This document shows, one piece after another, positions 22,383 through 29,918 of a stretch of DNA of 32,151 bases. Each line of letters begins with the position of its first letter. Position 1 is the first letter of the stretch. A program made the translations under genes and the position numbers. The notes beneath the pieces were generated by a model that ran no database searches, was not told the origin of the DNA, and saw only the letters and a list, made by a program, of their open reading frames with translations. The DNA is from a virus: IMG/VR virus record IMGVR_UViG_3300010938_000354, positions 1 to 32,151 of that record. One strand, 5' to 3'.

Positions 22383-23074
22383 TTCTTGTCTCCTGTAAGT
22401 TTGTTCAGCATCGAAACGAAGTTTGGGGTCTCCTCAGCCTGCCACTGACCCCGTGCAGTGTTCTTGAGCAGGCGAAACCTCGGTGTTTTCTCTGTAAGTA
22501 CGACATGCCTCCTTTCTTTGTTGTCCACTACAAACGACATCGCCCAAACATCGTTGAAATAGGCTGCAATCTTGTGTGGCATTTTCTTTCCAGGCATCAT
22601 CGGAAGCCACACAAGACCCTCAGTTTCCGATTGTTCCATTGTCAGATGACACGTCACCATGACATGAAAAGGCAAACCGCGAATGAATAACAGAAACTCT
22701 TCAGTTCGCTTGGCAATCAGGCCCCAATCTGCAATCGTAAGTTGAGGTTTGGCAAAGTCCCGAACCATAATATCGCCAGCAAAGGAAATCGAGTCTATGA
22801 TGAGTGACTCGAATGTGTGTCCTTCCAGTGTAAATTGACCTGGCTTCGCTTCTTTGCCAATAGCCTGAAGATCTGACCAGAAAGACGCCCACTTCTCGTA
22901 TTCCTTGACACCAACATCCTTGCCAGCCAGGGTTTCCTTCGCCTTGAGTTCAAAATCAGCAATGAACGGTTTGGGAAACGTCCCGGCAAACGTCGTTTTA
23001 CCAGAGCCACTTTCGCCAAGGAGCAAGACATGTCGCCTCTGCGTATCCCAAGGAATCTCATTTAGCATCAACAT
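22379..23074 (-). CDS. Sak4/AAA_24-type RecA-fold ATPase (annealing/recombination)
   Basis: A 231-residue P-loop ATPase. Walker A is GESGSGKTT (residues 20-28) and Walker B is SLIIDSISF (near residue 95). The polar motif HVMVTCHLTMEQSE fits the phage nucleotide-binding (AAA_24, Sak4) family, minimal RecA-like proteins that promote single-strand annealing with an SSB. The SSB-like gene directly downstream (ATGA overlap) supports this. The ATG at 23074 has GGAG seven bases upstream; the GTG at 23080 sits too close to it. It overlaps the nuclease gene by 17 bases. Confidence 0.75.
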   Translation of the reverse strand: MLMLNEIPWDTQRRHVLLLGESGSGKTTFAGTFPKPFIADFELKAKETLAGKDVGVKEYEKWASFWSDLQAIGKEAKPGQFTLEGHTFESLIIDSISFAGDIMVRDFAKPQLTIADWGLIAKRTEEFLLFIRGLPFHVMVTCHLTMEQSETEGLVWLPMMPGKKMPHKIAAYFNDVWAMSFVVDNKERRHVVLTEKTPRFRLLKNTARGQWQAEETPNFVSMLNKLTGDKK

Positions 23075-23831
23075 TTTCACTCTCCAGTTTCATACTCTCG
23101 AAAATCAATGTCCGATCCAGCAAGGTCTTTGCACCGCACAACGAGAGGAATTCACAACCCCCAAACATATTACACGATGTCGTTCGCTTTGGCCAGTAGC
23201 CCTGTTCCTGATAACGCTCTCTCGCTTCAATGGAAGACTGAATGTCACAAAGCATTTCATTCCGCTTGAGGTCTGACGTTAGAATCTCTAACTCATAGAA
23301 AGATCCGTTCCTGCGATGAAAGACTTCCATGAGCAAGCCCTTGATGGGACGATTGTCGAGTGCTTCAAGAATCTCAGGACTGTTCTGGACTGAGTTTGCA
23401 AGCTCCAAGTAAATCTGAAACTGCAAGTGAACATCAGCTACATGAGCCCAGGAAGCGTCCAGTCGAGAAACAGTCTTGTAGTCTACCACCCAAAGACCAT
23501 CTGGCCGTTCTACGATAGCATCTACACGGCCTTCTAAGAGTGTCTTGAAGATTTGCGTTTTGAGCGACAATTCAGTGAAAAGCCAACGCCAATCAGTTCG
23601 TTCTGCAAGCCAAAGCTGAGCAGCTTCTTTGAGAACTGGATTGACTTCCGTGAAAGATTCCCAATCCAAGTGCTCTCCACGCATTTGACACTGACCAATC
23701 TTCTCCATCATCGCATGAAAAGCAATGCCCTCCTCGATAGCTGGACGCTCTGGAGGCTTGAGCCCAAGTTCGTAAATGTATTGATACTTCCTCGGGCAAG
23801 CTTCCAGCGTTGCGTACTCAGTGAAGTGCAT
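23058..23831 (-). CDS. PD-(D/E)XK nuclease, Cas4/RecB-like, with probable 4Fe-4S cluster
   Basis: A 257-residue nuclease. The fold's landmarks are C12 (LEACPRKYQYIYELGL), H39 in GIAFHAMME, D104 (LEGRVDAIVE), D117-Y-K119 (LWVVDYKT) and Q137 (LQFQIYLEL). C220, C226 and C232 near the C-terminus, with C12, match the four-Cys iron-sulfur clamp of Cas4/AddB-type enzymes. It probably degrades single-stranded or unwound DNA ends for recombination with the downstream ATPase and SSB-like protein, or helps degrade host DNA. There is no CRISPR or Cas1 here. GAGGA lies about eight bases before the ATG. Confidence 0.85.
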   Translation of the reverse strand: MHFTEYATLEACPRKYQYIYELGLKPPERPAIEEGIAFHAMMEKIGQCQMRGEHLDWESFTEVNPVLKEAAQLWLAERTDWRWLFTELSLKTQIFKTLLEGRVDAIVERPDGLWVVDYKTVSRLDASWAHVADVHLQFQIYLELANSVQNSPEILEALDNRPIKGLLMEVFHRRNGSFYELEILTSDLKRNEMLCDIQSSIEARERYQEQGYWPKRTTSCNMFGGCEFLSLCGAKTLLDRTLIFESMKLESENVDAK

Positions 23832-23991
23832 CGTTCACTTCCTCGACCAGTAGATTGAGAAGCTGGCCCTTGTCATCTAGGATCTCACGAACAACAAGTT
23901 TGGCATCGCAATAAGGACAAGCAAAAAATACATCTTTGTCTGGGACATACTCATCCAGGTTGAGCGAGCACCTCGGGCACGCGAGCCACAT
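23818..23991 (-). CDS. Zinc-ribbon microprotein
   Basis: A 57-residue ORF with two CxxC knuckles: C5-P-R-C8 and C25-P-Y-C28, 16 residues apart, a classic zinc ribbon. A short helical tail follows (GQLLNLLVEEVNDAL). GAAGGAG precedes the ATG. It overlaps the end of the helicase gene by 41 bases and the nuclease start by 14 bases, each in a different frame. It may act as a detached DNA-binding or adaptor module for the helicase or nuclease; this is inferred from position only. Confidence 0.75.
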   Translation of the reverse strand: MWLACPRCSLNLDEYVPDKDVFFACPYCDAKLVVREILDDKGQLLNLLVEEVNDALH

Positions 23992-25351
23992 ATGCCTGAA
24001 CTCCTTCGATGATTTCTTGTTTGTTATTCAAAGCCTGCCACATCATTTTCTCGATTGGTTCACCAGAAAGAACTGTTATGACTTCCACAGGGTGGTCAGC
24101 CCCGAGCCGTGCAAACCGATGCTCCCACTGCTCAACATCTTTGGGAGACCATGGCAAGTCTAGCAAAATAGCGTGCGTTGTTTCTTGGAGATTGAGCCCC
24201 ATGCCCCCAGTTTGAATGGTCATTGCCAGAACTGAGCCTGAAGTCTTGAACCGCTCAATGATTTGCCGGCGCTCTTCCGATGAGCACTCTCCAATGAGAA
24301 GATCGCCACCGACTCCTTTGACAATCTTCTGAAGAGGCTCTATGAAATTGGAGCCAATGACAATCTTGGCCTGGGAAACCTGGAGCTTTTCTTTGATCCA
24401 GTCAACAACAAACTCGACTTTGCCTTTCGCGCAAGATAGCCGGAGGCGCTGTATCAAGTCAAGCCCCGCAGCCGACCGCAAAGGAACAGTGAAAAGCCCA
24501 GTTGGAACCTCGATGGGAATGTCCAATGTGATAGTACGACGCAAGATGTCTGGAATTTTGACACTTCCCTTTGGTCTTGACACAGAAAAAGCCGACAATT
24601 CTTCTCCCAATTCGTCAAGATTCGAGGCTCCTGAAAGATCCCATCCCCATGGAGTTTTTGTCGCATCACAGTATCTCAAAACCCAAGACCAATACTCGTA
24701 CTTCTCACGCTGGCGACAGAGATAGAAGATCGGCCACAAATCCAAGGGCCTGTTGACCATTGGTGTTCCGCTCAAGAGAAGCACCCTAGAAGCTTTCCTA
24801 GCCAAATCGTATGTCAACTTACTGCGACGCGCCTTAGGATTCTTCACCTGAGTTACTTCGTCACAAATGATCGCAAACTCGCCTTCCATACGAACGTACT
24901 GCACGCGCTCGTAGGTCGTGAGAACCCACTGACGGTCTCCATAGCCTACTACTTTTACTACTCCCCCAGGAAGGATCTCCGTAATTGTTCCAGGATCAGC
25001 TAACAGAATCTCGTCTTTCCATTGTGGAATCAGAGACTTCATCGTCACGACAACTGTTGGCATGCCCTGATATTTTGCCCAGACAATCGCCTGAAGTGTT
25101 TTTCCATAGCCAGGCGGGTCAGCTAGAAGAGCATAGGGAAGCGCTAGAAGTCTCGCTACGCCTTCCCTTTGATGCGGCATAAGAACTCTACTTCCGCAAG
25201 TCTCCGGAGCTTCCTTTGTGTCCTGGACAAAGGGAGACATGCCGAGAAGTCGCCTAGTTCTTGGTGTATCAGGAAGGCTCCAAAGATTCTTTCCAACAAA
25301 GCGCCTTCCTTCTAGAGAGGACGCAAGTGGGTTTGCTGTAAGAAACCTCAT
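23951..25351 (-). CDS. SNF2-family (SF2) DNA helicase/translocase
   Basis: A 466-residue protein with all SF2/SNF2 motifs: Q-like LMPHQREGV, Walker A ADPPGYGKT (around 77-85), DEVTQ in place of DEAH (D164-E165) with the SNF2-typical KNPKAR after it, SGTPMVN (194-200), TIQTGGMGLNLQ and QWEHRFARLG (motif VI). Length is that of minimal phage SMARCAL1/HARP-like enzymes, which remodel branched DNA or displace proteins during replication. The ATG overlaps the stop of the accessory gene before it (ATGA), so the accessory cluster and replication genes share one transcript. Confidence 0.9.
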   Translation of the reverse strand: MRFLTANPLASSLEGRRFVGKNLWSLPDTPRTRRLLGMSPFVQDTKEAPETCGSRVLMPHQREGVARLLALPYALLADPPGYGKTLQAIVWAKYQGMPTVVVTMKSLIPQWKDEILLADPGTITEILPGGVVKVVGYGDRQWVLTTYERVQYVRMEGEFAIICDEVTQVKNPKARRSKLTYDLARKASRVLLLSGTPMVNRPLDLWPIFYLCRQREKYEYWSWVLRYCDATKTPWGWDLSGASNLDELGEELSAFSVSRPKGSVKIPDILRRTITLDIPIEVPTGLFTVPLRSAAGLDLIQRLRLSCAKGKVEFVVDWIKEKLQVSQAKIVIGSNFIEPLQKIVKGVGGDLLIGECSSEERRQIIERFKTSGSVLAMTIQTGGMGLNLQETTHAILLDLPWSPKDVEQWEHRFARLGADHPVEVITVLSGEPIEKMMWQALNNKQEIIEGVQAYVARVPEVLAQPG

Positions 25352-26187
25352 AGAACTTTCTTCAGCAGCTTGTCAGCAAACTCTGGGAGCATTTCTACTG
25401 GTTTATCGGAGTAGAAGCTGCCTCGACCAGACACCACAAGCCAATGATCTTGGAATAAAACAACAATCTCCCCCCGCGAATCCCTTCCGACACGCTTTGC
25501 GTTTCCAATTTCTCTAATTGTCTTCATAGCCTTTCCAAAACTCAAGAGCTTTCTTGGCAAGTCAATAGAATAACCTTCAGTCCCAGGCCCTAGAGCCCAA
25601 GTCAAAAGGTTATACGGCATATATAAACCGTGGAACTTCAGTCTATGGTCCGGATACTCAAAGGCACACCTTCCAGGGTCAACAATATCGCCTTCCCAAT
25701 TGATAGCAACCGCTGGAATGCTACTACCAGAGACTTCTAGCGAGAAAACCCAAACAAGTCCGTCATAAATAACCATTGAATCCTTGTGACTCCCTTCGCG
25801 CAACCCATAGCGAGACCTAATACTTTGAGCAAAACCAGGAGAGACTGAACACTTTCTGAGCCACCCCATGCCTATATTACTGATTGTGACGTTGGGGGCT
25901 TTCTCTAAGCGCTTCTTCTCCCGCTCGTATACCTGGAGAAGAAGCTCCTTGTCGTAAGTGTCCTTGTGAACAATTGCATTACAGGAATTGAAAATTACCG
26001 GAGGCCCATACCATGCTTCTGGAAGATACTTCGGATCAAACAAGTACATCAAGCCAAAGGAGTCAGCCCAGTATTTTCTAAATATCTTACTGAGCTTCTT
26101 TTCTTCCAGAGTCTCTCTAAGCTGTTTTTGATCAGTATATATCTTTCTGACTCTTTCCCATCTATATGGAGGCTTTTTGAAAATCAT
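25348..26187 (-). CDS. Unknown protein family, paralogue A (NLLTWALGPG family)
   Basis: A 279-residue protein from the ATG at 26187 (GGAG eight bases upstream; ATGA overlap with paralogue B). It shares with the genes at 26184-27038 and 28980-29897: the start MIFxxxPYxW, TYDKxLxLQV followed by EKKRLEKAPNV, GMGWLR, SRYGLR, YDGLVWVFSLEV, AINWEGDIV, an invariant Cys (C174), then NLLTWALGPG (193-202). The C-terminal KPVEMLPEFADKLL is nearly identical to paralogue B. I see no signal peptide, membrane segment or known catalytic motif. The invariant Cys 19 residues before the signature is a candidate active site. Context links it to an E1-like gene. Confidence 0.7.
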   Translation of the reverse strand: MIFKKPPYRWERVRKIYTDQKQLRETLEEKKLSKIFRKYWADSFGLMYLFDPKYLPEAWYGPPVIFNSCNAIVHKDTYDKELLLQVYEREKKRLEKAPNVTISNIGMGWLRKCSVSPGFAQSIRSRYGLREGSHKDSMVIYDGLVWVFSLEVSGSSIPAVAINWEGDIVDPGRCAFEYPDHRLKFHGLYMPYNLLTWALGPGTEGYSIDLPRKLLSFGKAMKTIREIGNAKRVGRDSRGEIVVLFQDHWLVVSGRGSFYSDKPVEMLPEFADKLLKKVL

Positions 26188-27038
26188 AAAAATTTCTCCA
26201 GCAGCTTGTCTGCAAATTCGGGGAGCATTTCTACTGGCTTGTAGTTTGTTGAATATGTTCCACGGCGGCCGGAGATAACATGCCAATTGTTGTCATAGAA
26301 CGCCACGACTTCACCAAACGGATCCCTACCAACTCTCTTTGCTGAGCCTTTTACAGTAATCTGCTCCAAAACTCTTCCGAGCGCAGCAAGCTTCCTGTCT
26401 CTAGATTCAGTATCATAAAACTCAAGGTAACCGCTATCGTAGAGCCCTGGTCCTAGAGCCCAAGTCAGGAGGTTATGCCGAGTGTAAAGCCCATGGAATG
26501 GCATATTATGATCGTGGTGCTCTAGGACACAGTCAGTGGAGCAGATTACGTCTCCCTCCCAATTGATAGCTATGGTATTTAGAAGCTTACTGTCAACTTC
26601 CAGGTCAAAGAACCAAGCTACACCATCATAGATAATCGAGCGCTGCTTTACACTGTCAACTCGCATTCCGTATCGAGTCCTACACCCAGGATTATACAAG
26701 CCAAACTCTCGAAGCCATCCCATCCCAACTCCTACAATTCTGACATTTGGAGCTTTCTCTAGGCGCCTTTTCTCTCGCTCAAGGACCTGAAGAAAAAGCC
26801 CCTTGTCATATGTTTCTTTGCAGAAGATTCTGTAGCCGTCATAATACATAGGGACTTTAGGGCCTTCTTCAGGAATCTCATCCGGAGCGAAAAGAGCAAC
26901 GCCGTGCTTTGCTGATTCGCATAGCTCACTGAATAGCCTAGACAGTTTCCTTTCCTCAGGAGTCTCTATAAGCTGTTCTTGAGCAGTATATATCTTCCTA
27001 ACTCTTTCCCATCTATATGGAGGCTTGTCGAAGATCAT
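26184..27038 (-). CDS. Unknown protein family, paralogue B (NLLTWALGPG family)
   Basis: A 284-residue protein from the ATG at 27038, preceded by a very strong GGGGAGGGGAG and overlapping the metalloprotein stop (ATGA). It is closest to paralogue A: both begin MIF-K-PPYRWERVRKIYT and end VEMLPEFADKLL-K-L. Shared internal blocks are LEREKRRLEKAPNV, GVGMGWLRE, TRYGMR, IIYDGVAWFFDLEV and AINWEGDV. The invariant Cys (C170) is followed after 19 residues by NLLTWALGPG (189-198). The middle regions differ strongly, so A and B are an older duplication rather than an assembly artefact. Function unknown. Confidence 0.7.
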   Translation of the reverse strand: MIFDKPPYRWERVRKIYTAQEQLIETPEERKLSRLFSELCESAKHGVALFAPDEIPEEGPKVPMYYDGYRIFCKETYDKGLFLQVLEREKRRLEKAPNVRIVGVGMGWLREFGLYNPGCRTRYGMRVDSVKQRSIIYDGVAWFFDLEVDSKLLNTIAINWEGDVICSTDCVLEHHDHNMPFHGLYTRHNLLTWALGPGLYDSGYLEFYDTESRDRKLAALGRVLEQITVKGSAKRVGRDPFGEVVAFYDNNWHVISGRRGTYSTNYKPVEMLPEFADKLLEKFL

Positions 27039-27412
27039 CGTACTCCCCTCCCCCAGTTTGTAGTTTGAACACAATGTTGTACAATCTCAGCTCTACGGAG
27101 ATTCTTGTGCCTCTTGTCATAGTCCCTCAGCCAACGAACGACAAGAGGCACAATAGCAGGACGATAGAGAGCCAGGAATGAAGCAGCCCAACAGTCAGCC
27201 CGTTGCTCCGCAAGTCCTGACCCCTCTTTGTCCTGGCTCACGACATGCCCATATTCGTGAGCCAGGACAAACTCCTGCATGTACTTAGGAAGTGACAGAA
27301 ACTTCTTCTCGTCAATGAAGATTATTGACGTGTCGCTTCCAAATTCGGTCCTGGCCACAAATGGCATATCCGCGTGACTCAGGACAACAATCTGCAGGAG
27401 CAGAGGGAGCAT
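27035..27412 (-). CDS. Small HExxH metallopeptidase-like protein
   Basis: A 125-residue protein from the ATG at 27412 (GGAG six bases upstream). H52-E-Y-G-H56 in EFVLAHEYGHVVSQ, followed by LAEQRADCWAA (E69/D73), is the zinc site and third-ligand helix of minimal gluzincin-type peptidases. The first 12 residues (MLPLLLQIVVLS) are hydrophobic and could be a weak signal peptide or a buried strand. The C-terminus is basic (YDKRHKNLRRAE). It lies between a possible Cys-protease/zinc-ribbon gene and paralogue B, with the stop overlapping the latter (ATGA). It probably processes a cluster or host protein; the substrate is unknown. Confidence 0.7.
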   Translation of the reverse strand: MLPLLLQIVVLSHADMPFVARTEFGSDTSIIFIDEKKFLSLPKYMQEFVLAHEYGHVVSQDKEGSGLAEQRADCWAASFLALYRPAIVPLVVRWLRDYDKRHKNLRRAEIVQHCVQTTNWGRGVR

Positions 27413-27415
27413 ATG

Positions 27416-28393
27416 TCACTCCATCCATTCGTAGTCTTCTACTTTCTTCGGACTATATTTGACATGATACTCCTTACCGCACTTGCATCGGCCAAACAAC
27501 TTGTCGCGCTCTGCTGGCCTGGATAGCTCCGGTATGGAGTCTTTGAACTCCACTTTACACTCACTACATCTATAAGCACTCCAAGCTTCCACCCAGCAGG
27601 GAGCGCAGACAAGACTATAGGCACGAGAATTTGCACCACACCGCAAACACATCTTCTTCTTCTTCTTGGGCTTATCCCACCAATTCCAGTTATCACTTCC
27701 CCAATAAGGCCAGCCAGGAAAGGTATACCCAAAGCCGAATGTCGCTGCCCAATCAGGCTCCTCTACTTCAATCTCCTCATTAACTGTCTCTACAGGATCG
27801 GGTTTGCCATATAGCCAGGGATAATCATTGACTCTGCCCACCTGAATTGAGATATGCCAGTCCTTGTCACATGGCGCCCGGGGAGCTAAATACCAGGCAT
27901 GGCCATGAAGGGAAAGCTCTGGAGCCGTGCCAACAATTGACGGCCTTAGAGGCTCGTCTGCAATCTCAAAGCCGAAAAGTTTATCTGCATCCGGATGGTC
28001 AGGCTTAGGATCGGCAAAGCCTAAGAGTCTTTGCCAAACCCGAAGCTGTTGATTGATTGGATACCACTTAGGGACTCTGACTCTGGTAACACGAAGCCCA
28101 TAAGGTTCTACGACTCCCTGTATTGCGAAGGGAGTCAGAGGAACAGGAGTCCCAGCCCCGGCGAGTCCTTTGATTGTCTCGAAGAACTCTCTGTCGTGAC
28201 TGTCCAGAATCCCGAGTCCCAACGCCTTCAGGAACTCCTCCGTGGCGTTGAAGACACAAGAAGCTGGGTTGATCAACTTTTTTCTAAACTTTCTTACTTT
28301 CGCCTCAATCTGCACTACACCATCCTTGATCTCATGTTTCCTGGCATAGTGTATGTAATGCTCTGGAATCTCAAATCCATTCAGGGTTTTCAT
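27416..28393 (-). CDS. Possible Cys-His peptidase domain with C-terminal zinc ribbons
   Basis: A 325-residue protein overlapping the E1-like stop (ATGA). Residues 40-190 look like a papain-like or C39/OTU-like cysteine peptidase: NPASCVFNATEEFLKALGLG (C46 at a helix start), a GTPVPLTPFAIQGVV-PYGLRVTRVRVP segment and HGHAWYLAPR (H165). After an acidic, Trp-rich linker (GWPYWGSDNWNWWDKP) and a KKKKK run come two zinc-binding modules: C249/C252/C263/C266 and C276/C279/C303/C305. Protease plus zinc ribbons beside an E1-like gene resembles the deconjugating arm of ubiquitin-like systems. The peptidase call is by pattern only; a non-catalytic DNA- or protein-binding role is possible. Confidence 0.5.
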   Translation of the reverse strand: MKTLNGFEIPEHYIHYARKHEIKDGVVQIEAKVRKFRKKLINPASCVFNATEEFLKALGLGILDSHDREFFETIKGLAGAGTPVPLTPFAIQGVVEPYGLRVTRVRVPKWYPINQQLRVWQRLLGFADPKPDHPDADKLFGFEIADEPLRPSIVGTAPELSLHGHAWYLAPRAPCDKDWHISIQVGRVNDYPWLYGKPDPVETVNEEIEVEEPDWAATFGFGYTFPGWPYWGSDNWNWWDKPKKKKKMCLRCGANSRAYSLVCAPCWVEAWSAYRCSECKVEFKDSIPELSRPAERDKLFGRCKCGKEYHVKYSPKKVEDYEWME

Positions 28394-28983
28394 AGAGCCC
28401 TCCCAGGAGCTGGCGTTACGACTTGCGCGTGGAAAAGACCGTGATACAACATTTCAGCAGCTTTCACAGCAACCCGGAGCCCCTGTTCCCTCCATTTGAT
28501 CAACTCGCAGGGTGGAAGAATCAAAGGCTGCTCTTCGTACTTCTTCCATGGATCGAACCTGAAAGAAGTGCGGGCTGGGGTTGTCCAGTCTATAAATCCA
28601 ACCCCGTCGGGAGACAAAGCAATGTGACAAATAACGACATCATGTAAGAGGCCATATCTGTGAATAAGCTGACGCGTAGCAATGTTATCCACACAATCCA
28701 GAATAACGTCGCTCTTAGGAACTTGCTCAAGTCTTTCTATCCGTTGAACTAAAGCATTCGCCTTGGCTCCATAGCGGACGGTCAGAGAGTTCGCCAAGAC
28801 CTCTGCTTTCGGTTTCCAGAGATCAGGCTGATAGAACTCCTGTGTGGGCAGGTTTCTCTCTTCAACACGGTCATCATCTACAAGCAAGAACTCTGGAAGG
28901 TGGGCATGATGAGCCAGAAACTGACGACAGAGTTCGTTCACAGCAATCCCACCGACAAAGCCGCAGCCAATTAGGGTAATCAT
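28390..28983 (-). CDS. E1/ThiF-like adenylating protein
   Basis: A 197-residue protein from the ATG at 28983 (GGGAG upstream, ATGA overlap with paralogue C). It is a Rossmann ATP-binding fold of the E1/MoeB/ThiF superfamily: GCGFVGG (6-12), LLVDDDRVEERNL (D36-D38, N44) with K59 in WKPKAEVLA, then VILDCVDNIATRQLI. C159 in LILPPCELIKW could be a thiol acceptor. The Arg of the usual NLxRQ motif is replaced (NLPTQ), and no CxxC zinc pairs are seen. The length is that of a minimal adenylation domain. Family members activate C-terminal Gly carboxylates of ubiquitin-like or sulfur-carrier proteins. The partner here is unknown. Confidence 0.8.
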   Translation of the reverse strand: MITLIGCGFVGGIAVNELCRQFLAHHAHLPEFLLVDDDRVEERNLPTQEFYQPDLWKPKAEVLANSLTVRYGAKANALVQRIERLEQVPKSDVILDCVDNIATRQLIHRYGLLHDVVICHIALSPDGVGFIDWTTPARTSFRFDPWKKYEEQPLILPPCELIKWREQGLRVAVKAAEMLYHGLFHAQVVTPAPGRAL

Positions 28984-29897
28984 GGGAGTCTCCCTTTGAA
29001 CTCCTGCAAGCGCTTGGATATCAGACTGTCCACATAAGCTGGAAAAAAGACTAATGGTCTTGGGAACTTTTCTCCACAACAAGCGCAGCGCCAGATCCCG
29101 AGCCTTGCTTGAATCAAAATCCTATTATCTTCGAACCCAGCCAACTTCGATCCTCCAGAGGGAGATGGAGGTATTTTTTCTAAAACTCTTTGGAGAGGCT
29201 TTACACACTGCAGCCATGCCTCAAGCTTCGGACTCTCTGGAGCTTTTACAAGACCTGAGGCAGCGAGACCAGGACCAAGAGCCCAGGTCAAGAGGTTATA
29301 GGGAGTCCCACCCGTAAAGGTATAGTCCAAGGAGTCCATCTCCCTGATACAGCGTCCAGTATGAACAACATATCCCTCGTAATCAATGGCAACCCATAGA
29401 TGATCAGGCTTGCCATTGTAAGCAAGCCTGAAAGCCCACACAATACCATCAAAGAGAATGGGCAAATTGTCATAACGATTCTCGATAGATCTACGAATTC
29501 CATACCTAGACCTGTAGCCGTTGTCGTTTGCAAAATACTGTTTTAGTCTGAGCCACCACATACCTACTCGGTGGACAGAGACTTCCGGGGCTTGTTCTAG
29601 ACGCTTCTTCTCCTGCTCATAGACCTGCAGGAGGAGTTCCTTGTCGTAAGTATCCCTCCAAAATATGGCCTGTGCAGGATAAGTCGAGACCCTGATCGGA
29701 ATCTCTGGACCTTCGTCAGGAACTCGACCTGGATCGAAGAGCCCAGAGCTCGGATCACCCTCACTACAGATGTTGACAGCGCTTCTCCAGACTTGCGTCA
29801 ATTCTCGCTCTCTAGGAGTTTCTCTCAACTTTGGGCTCTTGGCTTCGACAAACTTGTCCTTGCGTGACCAGTAATAGGGCCGCCGCTTGAAGATCAT
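28980..29897 (-). CDS. Unknown protein family, paralogue C (NLLTWALGPG family) with CxxC C-terminus
   Basis: A 305-residue protein with a G-rich ribosome binding site. It shares MIFKRRPYYW, RDTYDKELLLQVYEQEKKRL, VGMWWLR, YRSRYGIRR, FDGIVWAFRL, AIDYEGYVV, the invariant Cys (C183) and NLLTWALGPG (201-210) with paralogues A and B, here at 18 residues from the Cys. Its C-terminal domain keeps a similar length but has CACCGEKF (C271/C273/C274) where A and B have a Ser-Gly-Arg stretch, suggesting a metal-binding variant. It is immediately upstream of, and overlaps, the E1-like gene, so the two products are probably made together. Confidence 0.7.
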   Translation of the reverse strand: MIFKRRPYYWSRKDKFVEAKSPKLRETPRERELTQVWRSAVNICSEGDPSSGLFDPGRVPDEGPEIPIRVSTYPAQAIFWRDTYDKELLLQVYEQEKKRLEQAPEVSVHRVGMWWLRLKQYFANDNGYRSRYGIRRSIENRYDNLPILFDGIVWAFRLAYNGKPDHLWVAIDYEGYVVHTGRCIREMDSLDYTFTGGTPYNLLTWALGPGLAASGLVKAPESPKLEAWLQCVKPLQRVLEKIPPSPSGGSKLAGFEDNRILIQARLGIWRCACCGEKFPRPLVFFPAYVDSLISKRLQEFKGRLP

Positions 29898-29918
29898 ATG
29901 CCCCCCTTCAAGAAGTTA

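Noticed and set aside
23058-23831. CRISPR-associated Cas4
   Set aside because: The nuclease has the Cas4/RecB architecture, but no repeat array or other cas gene is present. Phage recombination nucleases of this type are common.
25348-29897. PRTRC system
   Set aside because: A ThiF-like gene is present, but I could not recognise the PRTRC ubiquitin-like, JAB or actin-like members. A faint resemblance of the paralogues' DG.VW...C region to PRTRC_B is too weak to name.
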